Position numbers and translations under genes: made by a program. This document shows positions 8,772 through 16,237 of a stretch of DNA of 64,000 nt, piece after piece. The notes beneath the pieces were generated by a model, which did not search any database, was not told where the DNA came from, and saw nothing but the letters and a program-made list of their open reading frames with translations. Source of the stretch: CAWDBV01 sp963800705 (GTDB lineage Bacteria; Actinomycetota; Thermoleophilia; Solirubrobacterales; 70-9); contig CAWDBV010000003.1 of assembly GCA_963800705.1 (NCBI GenBank), positions 1 to 64,000 on the forward strand. The letters run 5' to 3'. Within the stretch, counting starts at the first letter, position 1, and each line of letters begins with the position of its first letter.

Positions 8772-10423
8772 TGGCCGCAAAGGACAAGACCAAGACCAAG
8801 ACTCCGAAGGCGGCGACCGAGCACGAGGGCGAGGCGCCGGAGGCGCCCGACACCGTCGAGGGCGGCGAGCAGACCGGGATGAAGGAGCTGACCGAGGATC
8901 TCCATTCCCGACGTGAGGTGGCGAAGTTCGGCGGCGGCGAGGAGAAGATCGCCCTCCAGCACGAGCGCGGCAAGCTCACCGCGCGCGAGCGCCTCGACCT
9001 GCTCTGCGACCCCGGCACCTTCGTCGAGATCGGCATCCACGCCGGCCCGCACTTCGCCCAGCGGGCGATGGACGGCAAGGAGGCGCCGGCCGACGGCGTG
9101 ATCACCGGCTGGGGCGACATCGAGGGCCGGACGTGCGCGATCGCCGCGTACGACTTCACCGTGATGGCCGGCTCGATGGGGATGACCGGCGAGCTCAAGG
9201 TCGGGCGCCTGCGCGAGATGGCTCTGCAGAAGCGGATGCCGTTGGTCTGGCTGCTCGACTCGGCCGGGGCGCGGATCCAGGAGGCATCGGGTTCGCTGTT
9301 CGCCGGCTCCGGCCACCTGTTCCGCGAGGAGGTCGAGATGTCGGGCGTGGTCCCGCTGGTGGCGGCGATGATGGGCCCCTGCGCCGCGGGCACCGCCTAC
9401 ATCCCCGGCCTCGCCGACTTCGTGCCGATGGTGGTCGGGCAGGGCGCGATGGCGCTCGCCGGGCCGCACCTCACCAAAGCCGTGACCGGCGAGGACATCT
9501 CGATGGAGGACCTCGGCGGCGCCAAGGTCCACTGCCGCAAGTCAGGGGTCGGCGACCTCGAGGTCTCCGACGACCAGGAGTGCATCGACGTCGTCAAGAA
9601 ATATCTCTCCTTTTTCCCTGCAAATTGCGAGCAACGTCCGCCGATCGCCGAGACCAAGGACCCCGATGACCGGATGTCCGAGAAGCTGCTTGACATCGTG
9701 CCCGAGTCGGCGCGGCACCCCTACGACATGTACGAGGTGATCAAGGAGATCGTCGACGACGGCGAGATCCTCGACATCAAGCCGAAGTTCGCGAAGACGA
9801 TCATCACCTGCCTCGCCCGCTTCGGCGGCCAGCCGTGCGGGATCGTCGCCAGCCAACCGAAGCAGCTCGGCGGCATCCTCGAGAACGACTCCGCCGACAA
9901 GGCGGCCCGGTTCGTCAACCTCTGCGACGCGTTCGGGATTCCGCTGCTCTTCCTCCAGGACGTGCCCGGGTTCATGGTCGGCTCGAAGGTCGAGCACGCC
10001 GGAATCATCCGCCACGGGGCGAAGATGCTCTACGCGATCTCGCGCGCGACGGTGCCGAAGATCACCGTCGTAGTCCGCAAGGCCTACGGCGCCGGCTACT
10101 ACGTCATGAACGGTCGTGCGTATGAGCCCGACCTGATCGTCGCCTGGCCGACCGCCGAGATCTCGGTGATGGGCCCCGAGGGCGCGGTCAATATCATCGG
10201 CCGCTCGACGATCGAGGCCTCCGATGACCCCGAGAAGACCCGCGCCGAGATGGTCGCGAAGGTGAAGGAGACGATCGATCCCTACATCGCCGCGAAGAAT
10301 GACCTCATCGACGACGTCATCGACCCCCGCGAGACGCGCCCGACGATCATCCGCGGCCTGCGGATGGCCGCCGACAAGAAGGTGGAGCGTCCGTGGCGCA
10401 AGCACGGGGTGATGCCGGTATGA
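8771..10423 (+). CDS. Acyl-CoA carboxylase, carboxyltransferase (beta) subunit
   Basis: A 550-residue biotin-dependent carboxyltransferase that moves CO2 from carboxybiotin to an acyl-CoA such as propionyl-, methylcrotonyl- or acetyl-CoA. After a Lys/Thr/Glu-rich leader of about 35 residues come HERGKLTARERLDLLCDPGTFVE, the N-lobe acyl-CoA site (WLLDSAGARIQEASGSLF) and the C-lobe (FLQDVPGFMVGSKVEHAGIIRHGAKM, VVRKAYGAGYYVMNGRAY). The length fits the methylcrotonyl/propionyl type. No biotin carboxylase or biotin carrier subunit is in the window, so the partner is encoded elsewhere. The start ATG overlaps the crotonase TGA. Confidence 0.93.
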   Translation: MAAKDKTKTKTPKAATEHEGEAPEAPDTVEGGEQTGMKELTEDLHSRREVAKFGGGEEKIALQHERGKLTARERLDLLCDPGTFVEIGIHAGPHFAQRAMDGKEAPADGVITGWGDIEGRTCAIAAYDFTVMAGSMGMTGELKVGRLREMALQKRMPLVWLLDSAGARIQEASGSLFAGSGHLFREEVEMSGVVPLVAAMMGPCAAGTAYIPGLADFVPMVVGQGAMALAGPHLTKAVTGEDISMEDLGGAKVHCRKSGVGDLEVSDDQECIDVVKKYLSFFPANCEQRPPIAETKDPDDRMSEKLLDIVPESARHPYDMYEVIKEIVDDGEILDIKPKFAKTIITCLARFGGQPCGIVASQPKQLGGILENDSADKAARFVNLCDAFGIPLLFLQDVPGFMVGSKVEHAGIIRHGAKMLYAISRATVPKITVVVRKAYGAGYYVMNGRAYEPDLIVAWPTAEISVMGPEGAVNIIGRSTIEASDDPEKTRAEMVAKVKETIDPYIAAKNDLIDDVIDPRETRPTIIRGLRMAADKKVERPWRKHGVMPV

Positions 10424-10833
10424 GCAGCGAGAACGTTGAGCATGTGCGCACGCTGCTCGAGGAGTGGAACCGGGGTGACGTTGAGGCGCTGATCATGCGC
10501 ATGAGCGAAGACTTCGAGTGGCACCCGGCCCTGGTCACCTCGGTCGAGGGACGGATCTACAGCGGCCACGACGGTTTCCGCGAGTTCATCGACGAGTGGA
10601 GCGCGACCTGGGAAAGCTGGGAGCTGGAGGCCGAGGACATGCGCGAGATCGGTGACCAGGTCCTGGTGCTCACCCACGTCAGAGCCAAGGGCCGCGGCAG
10701 CGGCGTGGCGATCGACGAGGCTTTCGCGCACCTGTTCGAGTTTCGTGACGGACTGATCTGTCGCGCCCAGACCTTCTTCGATCGCGGCGAGGCGATCGCG
10801 TTCGCCGAGAACAGGAGGACACCAGCATCATGA
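10420..10833 (+). CDS. SnoaL-like / NTF2-fold protein
   Basis: A 137-residue NTF2-superfamily protein: MSSENVEHVRTLLEEWNRGDVEALIMRMSEDFEWHP, then the strand pattern ending FEFRDGLICRAQTFFDRGEAIA. The family includes ketosteroid isomerase-like and polyketide cyclase-like enzymes plus many proteins of unknown function. It overlaps the carboxyltransferase by 4 bp (ATGA) and the DUF849 gene by 4 bp, so it is translated as part of the acyl-CoA operon and may handle an intermediate. No catalytic assignment can be made from sequence alone. Confidence 0.85.
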   Translation: MSSENVEHVRTLLEEWNRGDVEALIMRMSEDFEWHPALVTSVEGRIYSGHDGFREFIDEWSATWESWELEAEDMREIGDQVLVLTHVRAKGRGSGVAIDEAFAHLFEFRDGLICRAQTFFDRGEAIAFAENRRTPAS

Positions 10834-11723
10834 GCCGCTTCGAGGACCCGGTGATCATCAGCTGCTCGATCTCGGGTGCGATCGCGAATCGCGACCAGTG
10901 CCCGGCGATCCCGTACACGCCCGAGGAGTACGCGGCCGAGGCGCGCCGCGCCGTCGACGAGGGCTGCTCCCAGATCCACATCCACGCCCGCACTCCCGAC
11001 GGCACCCCGAGCTACGAGATCGAGGACTTCCGCGCGATCACCGAGGCGATCCTGGCCGAGGTCGGCGACGTGATCGTCAACTACTCGACCGGCGCGATCG
11101 GGGTTCCGGTCGAGAAGCGCCTCGAGTACCTGCGCGAGCTGAAGCCCGACGTCGCCGCTCTCAACATGAGCAGCATGAATTACGCCAAGTACTCCCGGAG
11201 GAGGAAGGACTGGGTCTTCAAGGCGGTGTTCGAGAATAGCTTCGACCTGATCACGCAGTTCCTCGACGAGATGAACGAGCTCGGCATCCAGCCCGAGCAT
11301 GAGTGCTTCGACGCGGGCCACGTCGCCAATCTCGACCCGTTCCTCGACATGGGGACGCTCGAACCGCCGCTGCAGATCTCGCTGGTGATGGGGGTGACGG
11401 GCGGCATCCGGCCGGTGCCGCCGAACGTCCGCTTCATGAGCGAGCAGATCCCCGGCGGCCCCGAGGGGCCGAACAACTGGCAGGTGATCGGCGTCTCGCG
11501 CGACCAGTGGAAGCTTCTCGCGGCGTCGCTCAACCTGGGCGGCAACGTCCGCGCCGGGCTCGAGGACAACCTCTACCTGCCGAACGGCGAGATGGCGAAG
11601 TCGAACGGCGAGCTGATCGCGAAGGCGCGGCAGATGGCCGAGGACATCGGCCGCCGCGCGGCGACGGTCGAGGAGGCCCGTGAGCTGCTCGCGCTCCGCA
11701 AGCGCGAGCCCGCGAAGGCATAG
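10830..11723 (+). CDS. Beta-keto acid cleavage enzyme (BKACE, DUF849 family)
   Basis: A 297-residue TIM-barrel enzyme of the DUF849/BKACE family. Its founding member, Kce of lysine fermentation, condenses a beta-keto acid with acetyl-CoA and splits it to acetoacetate and a new CoA ester. The zinc-binding pair HIHAR (His50, His52) is present, as are EHECFDAGHVANLDP and RAGLEDNLYLPNGE, the latter holding the usual zinc-ligand Glu. BKACE substrates vary widely and cannot be read from sequence. Together with the carboxyltransferase and CoA transferase it suggests breakdown of a carboxylated or beta-keto intermediate. It overlaps the previous gene by 4 bp and directly abuts caiB. Confidence 0.9.
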   Translation: MSRFEDPVIISCSISGAIANRDQCPAIPYTPEEYAAEARRAVDEGCSQIHIHARTPDGTPSYEIEDFRAITEAILAEVGDVIVNYSTGAIGVPVEKRLEYLRELKPDVAALNMSSMNYAKYSRRRKDWVFKAVFENSFDLITQFLDEMNELGIQPEHECFDAGHVANLDPFLDMGTLEPPLQISLVMGVTGGIRPVPPNVRFMSEQIPGGPEGPNNWQVIGVSRDQWKLLAASLNLGGNVRAGLEDNLYLPNGEMAKSNGELIAKARQMAEDIGRRAATVEEARELLALRKREPAKA

Positions 11724-12956
11724 ATGTCGGACCTGCCACTTTCAGACGTCAAGGTCCTTGACCTCACCCGCCTGCTGCCCGGCGGGTTCTGCTCGCTGAT
11801 GCTCGCCGATTTCGGTGCGGAGGTCCTCAAGGTCGAGGACACCGGCATGGGCGACTACGTGCGCTGGGCGCCGCCCCAGTACGAGGGCGCGGAGGAGTCG
11901 GCCAACTCGGCGCTGTATCTGGCCCTGAACCGCAACAAGCGCTCGATCCGCATCGATCTCAAACAGGAGGAGGGGCGCGAGGTGCTGCTGCGGCTCGTCC
12001 GCGAGTACGACGTCGTGCTCGAGTCGTTCCGCCCCGGGGTGCTCGACAAGCTCGGGGTCGGCTACGAGCGCCTCCGCGAGGAGAACCCGGGCATCGTCTA
12101 TTGCGCGATCACCGGTTACGGGCAGACCGGGCCGAACACCGGTCGCGCGGGCCACGACATGAATTACCTCGGCCTCAATGGGCTGCTCGGGCTCACCGGC
12201 CAGAAGGACGGCCCGCCGATCCAGTCCGCGGGCCAGATCGCCGACATCGGCGGCGGCGCGCTGATGGCGGCGTTCGGGGTGATGGCGGCGCTGCACGAGA
12301 AGGCGCGCTCGGGCGAGGGGCAGATGGTCGACATCTCGATGACCGACGGCTCTCTCGGCTGGCTGGCGATGGAGGCCGCGCGCTACCTCTGCGATGGCGA
12401 GCTCTACAAGCGCGGCGAGCTGTTTCTCGCCGGGCGCCTCGTCTGCTACCTGCCGTACGAGGCCGCCGACGGCTGGATCAGCTGCGGCGCCCTCGAGGCG
12501 AAGTTCTGGAAGGCGTTCTGCGAAGGCGTCGAGCGCGAGGACCTGATCGACCATCAGTTCGAAACCCCGGGATCCGAAACGTATGAGCAGGTCGCGGCGA
12601 TCTTCCGCTCCAGGACCCGGGACGAGTGGAAGGCCTTCAACGACGAGCACGACGCGATGATCGAGCCGGTGCTCGACCTCGACGAGGCACTCGAGTCAGA
12701 CCTCGTGCGCGAGCGCGAGATGGTCGTCGAGCTCGACCAGCCCGGCGCGACCCAGCCGGTGCGCCAACTCGGCGTGCCGGTGAAGCTCGGGCGAACCCCC
12801 GGCGATCCGAACCGGGCCCCCGGCCCGGCGCTCGGCGAGCACACCGAGGAGGTGCTCTCCGAGGTCGGCTACTCGGAGGAGGAGATCGCGGCTTTGAAGG
12901 AGTCAGGGGCTACGGCGGGCCGCGCCGGCGAGGCGCAGGGCTCGTTCATGGCCTGA
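11724..12956 (+). CDS. CaiB/BaiF family (class III) CoA transferase or acyl-CoA racemase
   Basis: A 410-residue family III CoA-transferase. It opens LPLSDVKVLDLTRLLPGGFCSLMLADFGAEVLKVE, the standard N-terminal Rossmann-like segment. Then come RSIRIDLKQEEGREVLLRLV and ESFRPGVLDKLGVGYE, and the segment GRAGHDMNYLGLNGLLGL contains the Asp that forms the acyl anhydride in CoA transferases. The same fold includes alpha-methylacyl-CoA racemases, and the Asp/His context here does not separate the two. It follows the DUF849 gene with no gap and may activate the pathway's starting acid or racemise a branched acyl-CoA. Confidence 0.9.
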   Translation: MSDLPLSDVKVLDLTRLLPGGFCSLMLADFGAEVLKVEDTGMGDYVRWAPPQYEGAEESANSALYLALNRNKRSIRIDLKQEEGREVLLRLVREYDVVLESFRPGVLDKLGVGYERLREENPGIVYCAITGYGQTGPNTGRAGHDMNYLGLNGLLGLTGQKDGPPIQSAGQIADIGGGALMAAFGVMAALHEKARSGEGQMVDISMTDGSLGWLAMEAARYLCDGELYKRGELFLAGRLVCYLPYEAADGWISCGALEAKFWKAFCEGVEREDLIDHQFETPGSETYEQVAAIFRSRTRDEWKAFNDEHDAMIEPVLDLDEALESDLVREREMVVELDQPGATQPVRQLGVPVKLGRTPGDPNRAPGPALGEHTEEVLSEVGYSEEEIAALKESGATAGRAGEAQGSFMA

Positions 12957-12958
12957 CG

Positions 12959-13693
12959 ATGGCGGAGTCAGCCGACAAGGCCGTGCTCGAGGACCCCTCC
13001 GGCAACGGCATGCTTCGCATGAAGGAGCTCTCCGACGCCTCGGGGGTCTCCGCGGCGACGATCAAGCACTACCTGCGCGAGGGGCTGCTGCCGGAGCCGG
13101 TCAAGACCTCGCGCAACATGGCCTACTACCCGGCCGAGTCCGTTGAGCGGATCCGGCTCATCAAGCAGCTCCAGGAGGAGCGCTATATGCCGCTGAAGGT
13201 GATCCGCGACCTGCTCGAGGAGGACCCCGAGCGCGCCAAGGGGATGATCGCGATCGGCGAGCGGATCCTCGAGCGAGCCAGGGCGGGCGAGCGCGAGCGG
13301 ATCACGGCGGCCGAGGTCCGCCACCGCTTCGATATCCCGCAGCAGGTCCTCGACCGGATGGCCGAGCTCGAGGTTCTGAGCCCGACCGAAAACGGCTACA
13401 GCCCCACCGACGTGAGGATCATCGGCGCGATCGCGCGCTTTCGCGCCGGCGGCTACGACGAGCGGATCGGGTTCACGGTCTACGACACCCTTCGCTACAA
13501 GAGCGCCCTCGAGCAGCTCGTCCGCGAGGAGCTCGGAGTGTTGATGAAGCGGCTCGCCGGGGAGATGGAGCCCGACGAGGTGATCGGATTGCTCGACGCC
13601 GGGATCGAGCCGCTCCAGGAACTGATTTCGGCGCTGCACCAGAAGCTTCTCGTCGCCGAGCTCGAGCGCCAGCGCGCCGAGCCCGCTTCCTAA
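12959..13693 (+). CDS. MerR-family transcriptional regulator
   Basis: A 244-residue regulator. An N-terminal winged helix of the MerR type lies at about residues 18-90 (MLRMKELSDASGVSAATIKHYLREGLLP, then MAYYPAESVERIRLIKQLQEERYMPLKVIRDLLEED). A long C-terminal helical region follows, with a second HTH-like stretch (ITAAEVRHRFDIPQQVLDRMAELEVLSP). There is no Cys-rich metal loop, so a metal sensor is unlikely; the C-terminal half probably senses an acyl-CoA or other ligand. The ATG lies 2 bp after the CoA transferase stop. As the last gene of the acyl-CoA operon it is the likely local regulator acting at the upstream 23-bp dyad (inference). Confidence 0.88.
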   Translation: MAESADKAVLEDPSGNGMLRMKELSDASGVSAATIKHYLREGLLPEPVKTSRNMAYYPAESVERIRLIKQLQEERYMPLKVIRDLLEEDPERAKGMIAIGERILERARAGERERITAAEVRHRFDIPQQVLDRMAELEVLSPTENGYSPTDVRIIGAIARFRAGGYDERIGFTVYDTLRYKSALEQLVREELGVLMKRLAGEMEPDEVIGLLDAGIEPLQELISALHQKLLVAELERQRAEPAS

Positions 13694-13705
13694 AGCGCCG
13701 CAACG

Positions 13706-13757
13706 GGCCTCCTTTTGCGAGGCCTAAAGGTTTCTGCGGCCCCCGCCGATGCGGGGG
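13706..13757 (+). terminator. Two adjacent hairpins after the acyl-CoA operon
   Basis: GGCCTC and GAGGCC form a short stem followed by TAAAGGTTTCT. About 15 bp on, CCCCCGC-CGAT-GCGGGGG forms a second perfect 7-bp stem. Neither has a long T-run, so this is a weak or compound terminator between the merR gene and the collagen-like gene. Confidence 0.4.
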
Positions 13758-13760
13758 ACA

Positions 13761-13798
13761 TCTGGCTAGAACGGGCGTCGGCCACGTCTGGCTAGGAC
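13761..13798 (+). repeat. Direct repeat TCTGGCTAGxAC upstream of the collagen-like gene
   Basis: TCTGGCTAGAAC (13761-13772) recurs as TCTGGCTAGGAC (13787-13798), 11 of 12 bases identical, with a period of 26 bp. The second copy ends 28 bp before the start codon of the collagen-like gene. The pair could be tandem regulator sites or duplicated promoter elements. No known consensus is recognised. Confidence 0.5.
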
Positions 13799-13826
13799 AA
13801 ATCGCCAAACCGACCGAAAGGAAGCG

Positions 13827-14756
13827 ATGACTTCAACACAGAGCAGCATCAGCGTGCGACCGGGCCTCATCTGGCTCGTGCTCGTCAGCGCGCTGACAGC
13901 GGTCTTTGCGGCCGGCGCAATCGTGCCTGACCTTGCCGGAGCCGCCACGACCAACGTGTGTGTGAAAAAGAAGCGAAAGAGCAGTACGGGCAAGAAGAAA
14001 AAGAAGAAGAAGTGCAAGACGGTCGAGACGCCGGACGGCCAGCAGGGCGTAGCCGGCGTGACGGCCACGAGCCCGGGTCCGCAAGGCCCCGCTGGTGCCG
14101 CCGGTGCCGCCGGTACCGCGGGCGCCGACGGAGTTGACGGAGCCGCCGGCCCCGCCGGCCCCGCTGGAGCCGCCGGTGCTGACGGAGCTGACGGAGCCGC
14201 AGGCCCCGCCGGCTCCGCTGGTGCAGCCGGTGCTGATGGCGCCGATGGCGCCCAGGGCGATCCCGGCCCCGCCGGACCCGCAGGCCCGATCGGGCCGGTT
14301 GGCCCGGCCGGTGCTGACGGTTCCGATGGCGCCGATGGCACTGACGGTGCCGATGGTGCCGCAGGTCCCGCAGGCCCGGCAGGTCCCGCAGGCCCGGCTG
14401 GGCCCGCAGGTTCCGCTGGTCCCGCAGGCCCGAAGGGCGACACCGGTGCGACCGGTTCGACGGGCGCCACCGGGGCGACCGGCGCGACTGGTCCTCCGAG
14501 CGTCACCGGCTACGAGGTCGTCAGTCAAACCACGGCGAGCAACCAGACCGATCCGAAGACGCTGGCCGTCGACTGTCCTACCGGCAAGACCCAGCTGGGC
14601 GGCGGCGCGTTCGTCACAGGAACCGACGACGTGGCGCACCTCGCCGACAGCTATCCGGTCGACTCCAACACCTGGAGCGCAACGGCCGAGGAAACGACGC
14701 TGGTGGGCGGCAACTGGTCGCTGACTGTGCGCGTCAACTGCGCGGTCATCCCGTAG
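13827..14756 (+). CDS. Secreted collagen-like (Gly-X-Y repeat) protein
   Basis: A 309-residue exported protein. Residues 1-39 are a signal peptide (IWLVLVSALTAVFAAGAIV...). A basic stretch KKKRKSSTGKKKKKKKCK follows at about 48-66. From about residue 85 to 230 there is an almost unbroken Gly-X-Y array, rich in GPAGPAGPAG, GADG and GATG triplets, as in bacterial triple-helix proteins. The last 75 residues (YEVVSQTTASNQTDPKTLAV to VRVNCAVIP) form a compact globular domain with two Cys, presumably a trimerisation or binding head. GAAAGGAAG lies just before the ATG, and a strong terminator follows the stop. Its role is probably structural or adhesive at the cell surface. Confidence 0.85.
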   Translation: MTSTQSSISVRPGLIWLVLVSALTAVFAAGAIVPDLAGAATTNVCVKKKRKSSTGKKKKKKKCKTVETPDGQQGVAGVTATSPGPQGPAGAAGAAGTAGADGVDGAAGPAGPAGAAGADGADGAAGPAGSAGAAGADGADGAQGDPGPAGPAGPIGPVGPAGADGSDGADGTDGADGAAGPAGPAGPAGPAGPAGSAGPAGPKGDTGATGSTGATGATGATGPPSVTGYEVVSQTTASNQTDPKTLAVDCPTGKTQLGGGAFVTGTDDVAHLADSYPVDSNTWSATAEETTLVGGNWSLTVRVNCAVIP

Positions 14757-14785
14757 CACCGCGCTGAGCCCCACCGAACGACAGT

Positions 14786-14820
14786 GGAGCCCGCCCCGAC
14801 GGGGCGGGCTCCGCTTCGTC
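14786..14820 (+). terminator. Strong hairpin terminator after the collagen-like gene
   Basis: GGAGCCCGCCCC and GGGGCGGGCTCC are perfect 12-bp arms around a GAC loop, 30 bp after the collagen-like stop codon. The tail (GCTTCGTC) is only weakly T-rich, but the GC-rich stem is typical of intrinsic terminators in this window. Confidence 0.7.
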
Positions 14821-14844
14821 CGAGGCGCATAGACTTCCGGCCCC

Positions 14845-15390
14845 TTGGACGAGCAAGGCGAACAGAGGAACTGGATGGTGATCGGCCTCGTGGCGCTGGT
14901 CGCGGCCGGCCTGCTCGTCTTTCTCGGCACGAGGCTGCTCGGCGACGATGACGACGACGAGCCGGCTGTCCCTGTCGCGCTGTCGGAGAGCGAGCTCACC
15001 GGTGCGGCCGGGGAGCTCGGTCCGACCGTCTACTGGGTCGGCCCGCAGCCGGCGATCAGCGAGTACGAGTTGACCAAGACCGACGACGGCCGCATCTACA
15101 TCCGCTACCTGACCGAGGGCAAGGACGCCGGCGACCCCGGCGCCGATTTCCTGACCGTCGGCACCTACCCGGTCCCGAACGCGCTCACGCATCTGCAGGA
15201 CGCGGAGGCCAAGGGCCAGGCGAAGGCGATCTCGAAGCAGGCCGGGTACTCGGTGCTCGAGAGCGCCAGCGGCCAGAGCGCCTACGTGGTCTTCGACGAC
15301 CACCCCGACCTCGAGATCGAGATCTTCGATCCGCAGCCGGGGAAGGCCTTGGAGCTCGCGAAGTCGGGCTCGCTGCGCCCGCTCGGCTGA
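14845..15390 (+). CDS. Membrane-anchored protein of unknown function
   Basis: A 181-residue protein with a short cytoplasmic head (LDEQGEQRNW), one transmembrane helix (MVIGLVALVAAGLLVFLGTRLL, about residues 11-32), an acidic DDDDDE patch and an extracytoplasmic domain. That domain contains GPTVYWVGPQPAISEYELTKTDDGRIYIRYLTEG and ends AKSGSLRPLG. I do not recognise the family. The TTG at 14845 is used as start; an ATG at 14875 would begin inside the helix. It stands alone between two hairpin-bounded secreted-protein genes. Confidence 0.7.
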   Translation: MDEQGEQRNWMVIGLVALVAAGLLVFLGTRLLGDDDDDEPAVPVALSESELTGAAGELGPTVYWVGPQPAISEYELTKTDDGRIYIRYLTEGKDAGDPGADFLTVGTYPVPNALTHLQDAEAKGQAKAISKQAGYSVLESASGQSAYVVFDDHPDLEIEIFDPQPGKALELAKSGSLRPLG

Positions 15391-15470
15391 AGGGTCGCCA
15401 GTAACCCTTGACGGGGGTTTGGCGCTCCCTAGGAGCAGGTAACCAATCCGCACCAGACCAAAGGAGAGTG

Positions 15471-15767
15471 ATGTTGGTGGCGGGATCGAATTGGAAACGA
15501 CCGGCGAAGGTGCTCGCCCTGCTGGCGTGCGCCGGCGTGCTTGTCACCGTGGGTTCGTTGTCGGTGACCTCGGCTGCCGGCCCCGGCGAGCCCCGGCAGG
15601 TAACCGGGACCACTGGAGCCGCGAAGACGAAGAAGACGAAGACGAAGAAGGCGAAGAAGCAGAAAAAGGGCAAGTGCTACCACCGGCACCGTCACCGGCA
15701 TCGCGGCGGTCGCAGGCACCGGCACTGGCACCGGTGTGGGAAGCACCACCGGCACCGGCGGCGCTAA
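15471..15767 (+). CDS. Small secreted Lys/His-rich protein
   Basis: A 98-residue exported protein. The N-terminus KRPAKVLALLACAGVLVTVGSL is a signal or anchor segment. It is followed by a short VTGTTGAA spacer, a lysine block (KTKKTKTKKAKKQKKGK) and a C-terminal His/Arg block (CYHRHRHRHRGGRRHRHWHRCGKHHRHRRR) with two Cys. The charge suggests binding to anionic wall polymer, and the His array could bind Ni, Zn or Cu; neither is shown. AAAGGAG sits 4 bp before the ATG. The next small gene is a clear paralogue (same N-terminus, TGATGKK spacer, HKH-rich tail). A hairpin terminator follows. Confidence 0.75.
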   Translation: MLVAGSNWKRPAKVLALLACAGVLVTVGSLSVTSAAGPGEPRQVTGTTGAAKTKKTKTKKAKKQKKGKCYHRHRHRHRGGRRHRHWHRCGKHHRHRRR

Positions 15768-15785
15768 GGAGGTGCGTCGGCCGTA

Positions 15786-15823
15786 CGTCCGCTTTCCGCA
15801 ACTAGAACGCGGACGCTTTGTTT
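15786..15823 (+). terminator. Hairpin terminator after the first His-rich gene
   Basis: CGTCCGC and GCGGACG form perfect 7-bp arms around a 16-base loop, followed by CTTTGTTT. It lies between the tandem His-rich paralogues, so each is probably its own transcription unit. Confidence 0.65.
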
Positions 15824-15874
15824 ACAAGACCGACTAGTAAGTACGAAAGCACCCAGAAAAGGAGTGTCAATTAG

Positions 15875-16147
15875 ATGGCAGCTTCACTGAAGCGCCCGAC
15901 CAAGGTGATCGCCTTGCTGGCCTGCGCCGCGATGATGGTGTTTGCGGTCAGCTCGATCTCCGCCTCGGGCCACCCCGGCCATTCGGCGAAGAAGCCGGGC
16001 ACCGTCACCGGTGCGACCGGGAAGAAGGGGAAGAAATGCTTCCACAAGCATCCCCACAAGCACGGCGTTGGGGTTGGGCAGATCAAGCACAACCACAAGC
16101 ACAAGTGCGGCCCGAAGCATCACAAGGCGGGGCGCGGGACTCGATAG
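15875..16147 (+). CDS. Small secreted His/Lys-rich protein, paralogue of the preceding gene
   Basis: A 90-residue exported protein. Its N-terminus KRPTKVIALLACAAMMVFAVSSISA matches that of the preceding gene almost residue for residue. After it come GTVTGATGKKGKK and a tail with CFHKHPHKHGVGVGQIKHNHKHKCGPKHHKAG, carrying two Cys and many His. AAAAGGAG lies 10 bp upstream of the ATG. A long terminator hairpin follows. A metal-binding or envelope-binding role is plausible from composition only. Confidence 0.75.
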   Translation: MAASLKRPTKVIALLACAAMMVFAVSSISASGHPGHSAKKPGTVTGATGKKGKKCFHKHPHKHGVGVGQIKHNHKHKCGPKHHKAGRGTR

Positions 16148-16166
16148 GGGTCTCGACCTGAGCCTG

Positions 16167-16204
16167 CGGCCCGCTCCGAGCAATCGGGGCGGGCCGTTTG
16201 TTTT
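16167..16204 (+). terminator. Strong intrinsic terminator
   Basis: CGGCCCGCTCCGA pairs with TCGGGGCGGGCCG (13-bp arms, one G-T wobble) around a GCAA tetraloop, followed by TTTGTTTT. This is the clearest intrinsic terminator in the region and separates the His-rich gene from the 801-residue membrane protein. Confidence 0.85.
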
Positions 16205-16237
16205 GCAGGCCGTCTTATTCTTGAGCACGGTGCCGAC

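Noticed and set aside
13827..14756. Tandem DNA repeats as CRISPR or satellite
   Set aside because: The repetition is the coding of Gly-X-Y triplets, with no constant spacer or direct repeat of CRISPR size.
15471..16147. Lipoprotein lipobox in the small His-rich proteins (LLAC)
   Set aside because: A long hydrophobic stretch continues after the Cys, and the Cys lies inside the core rather than at its end.
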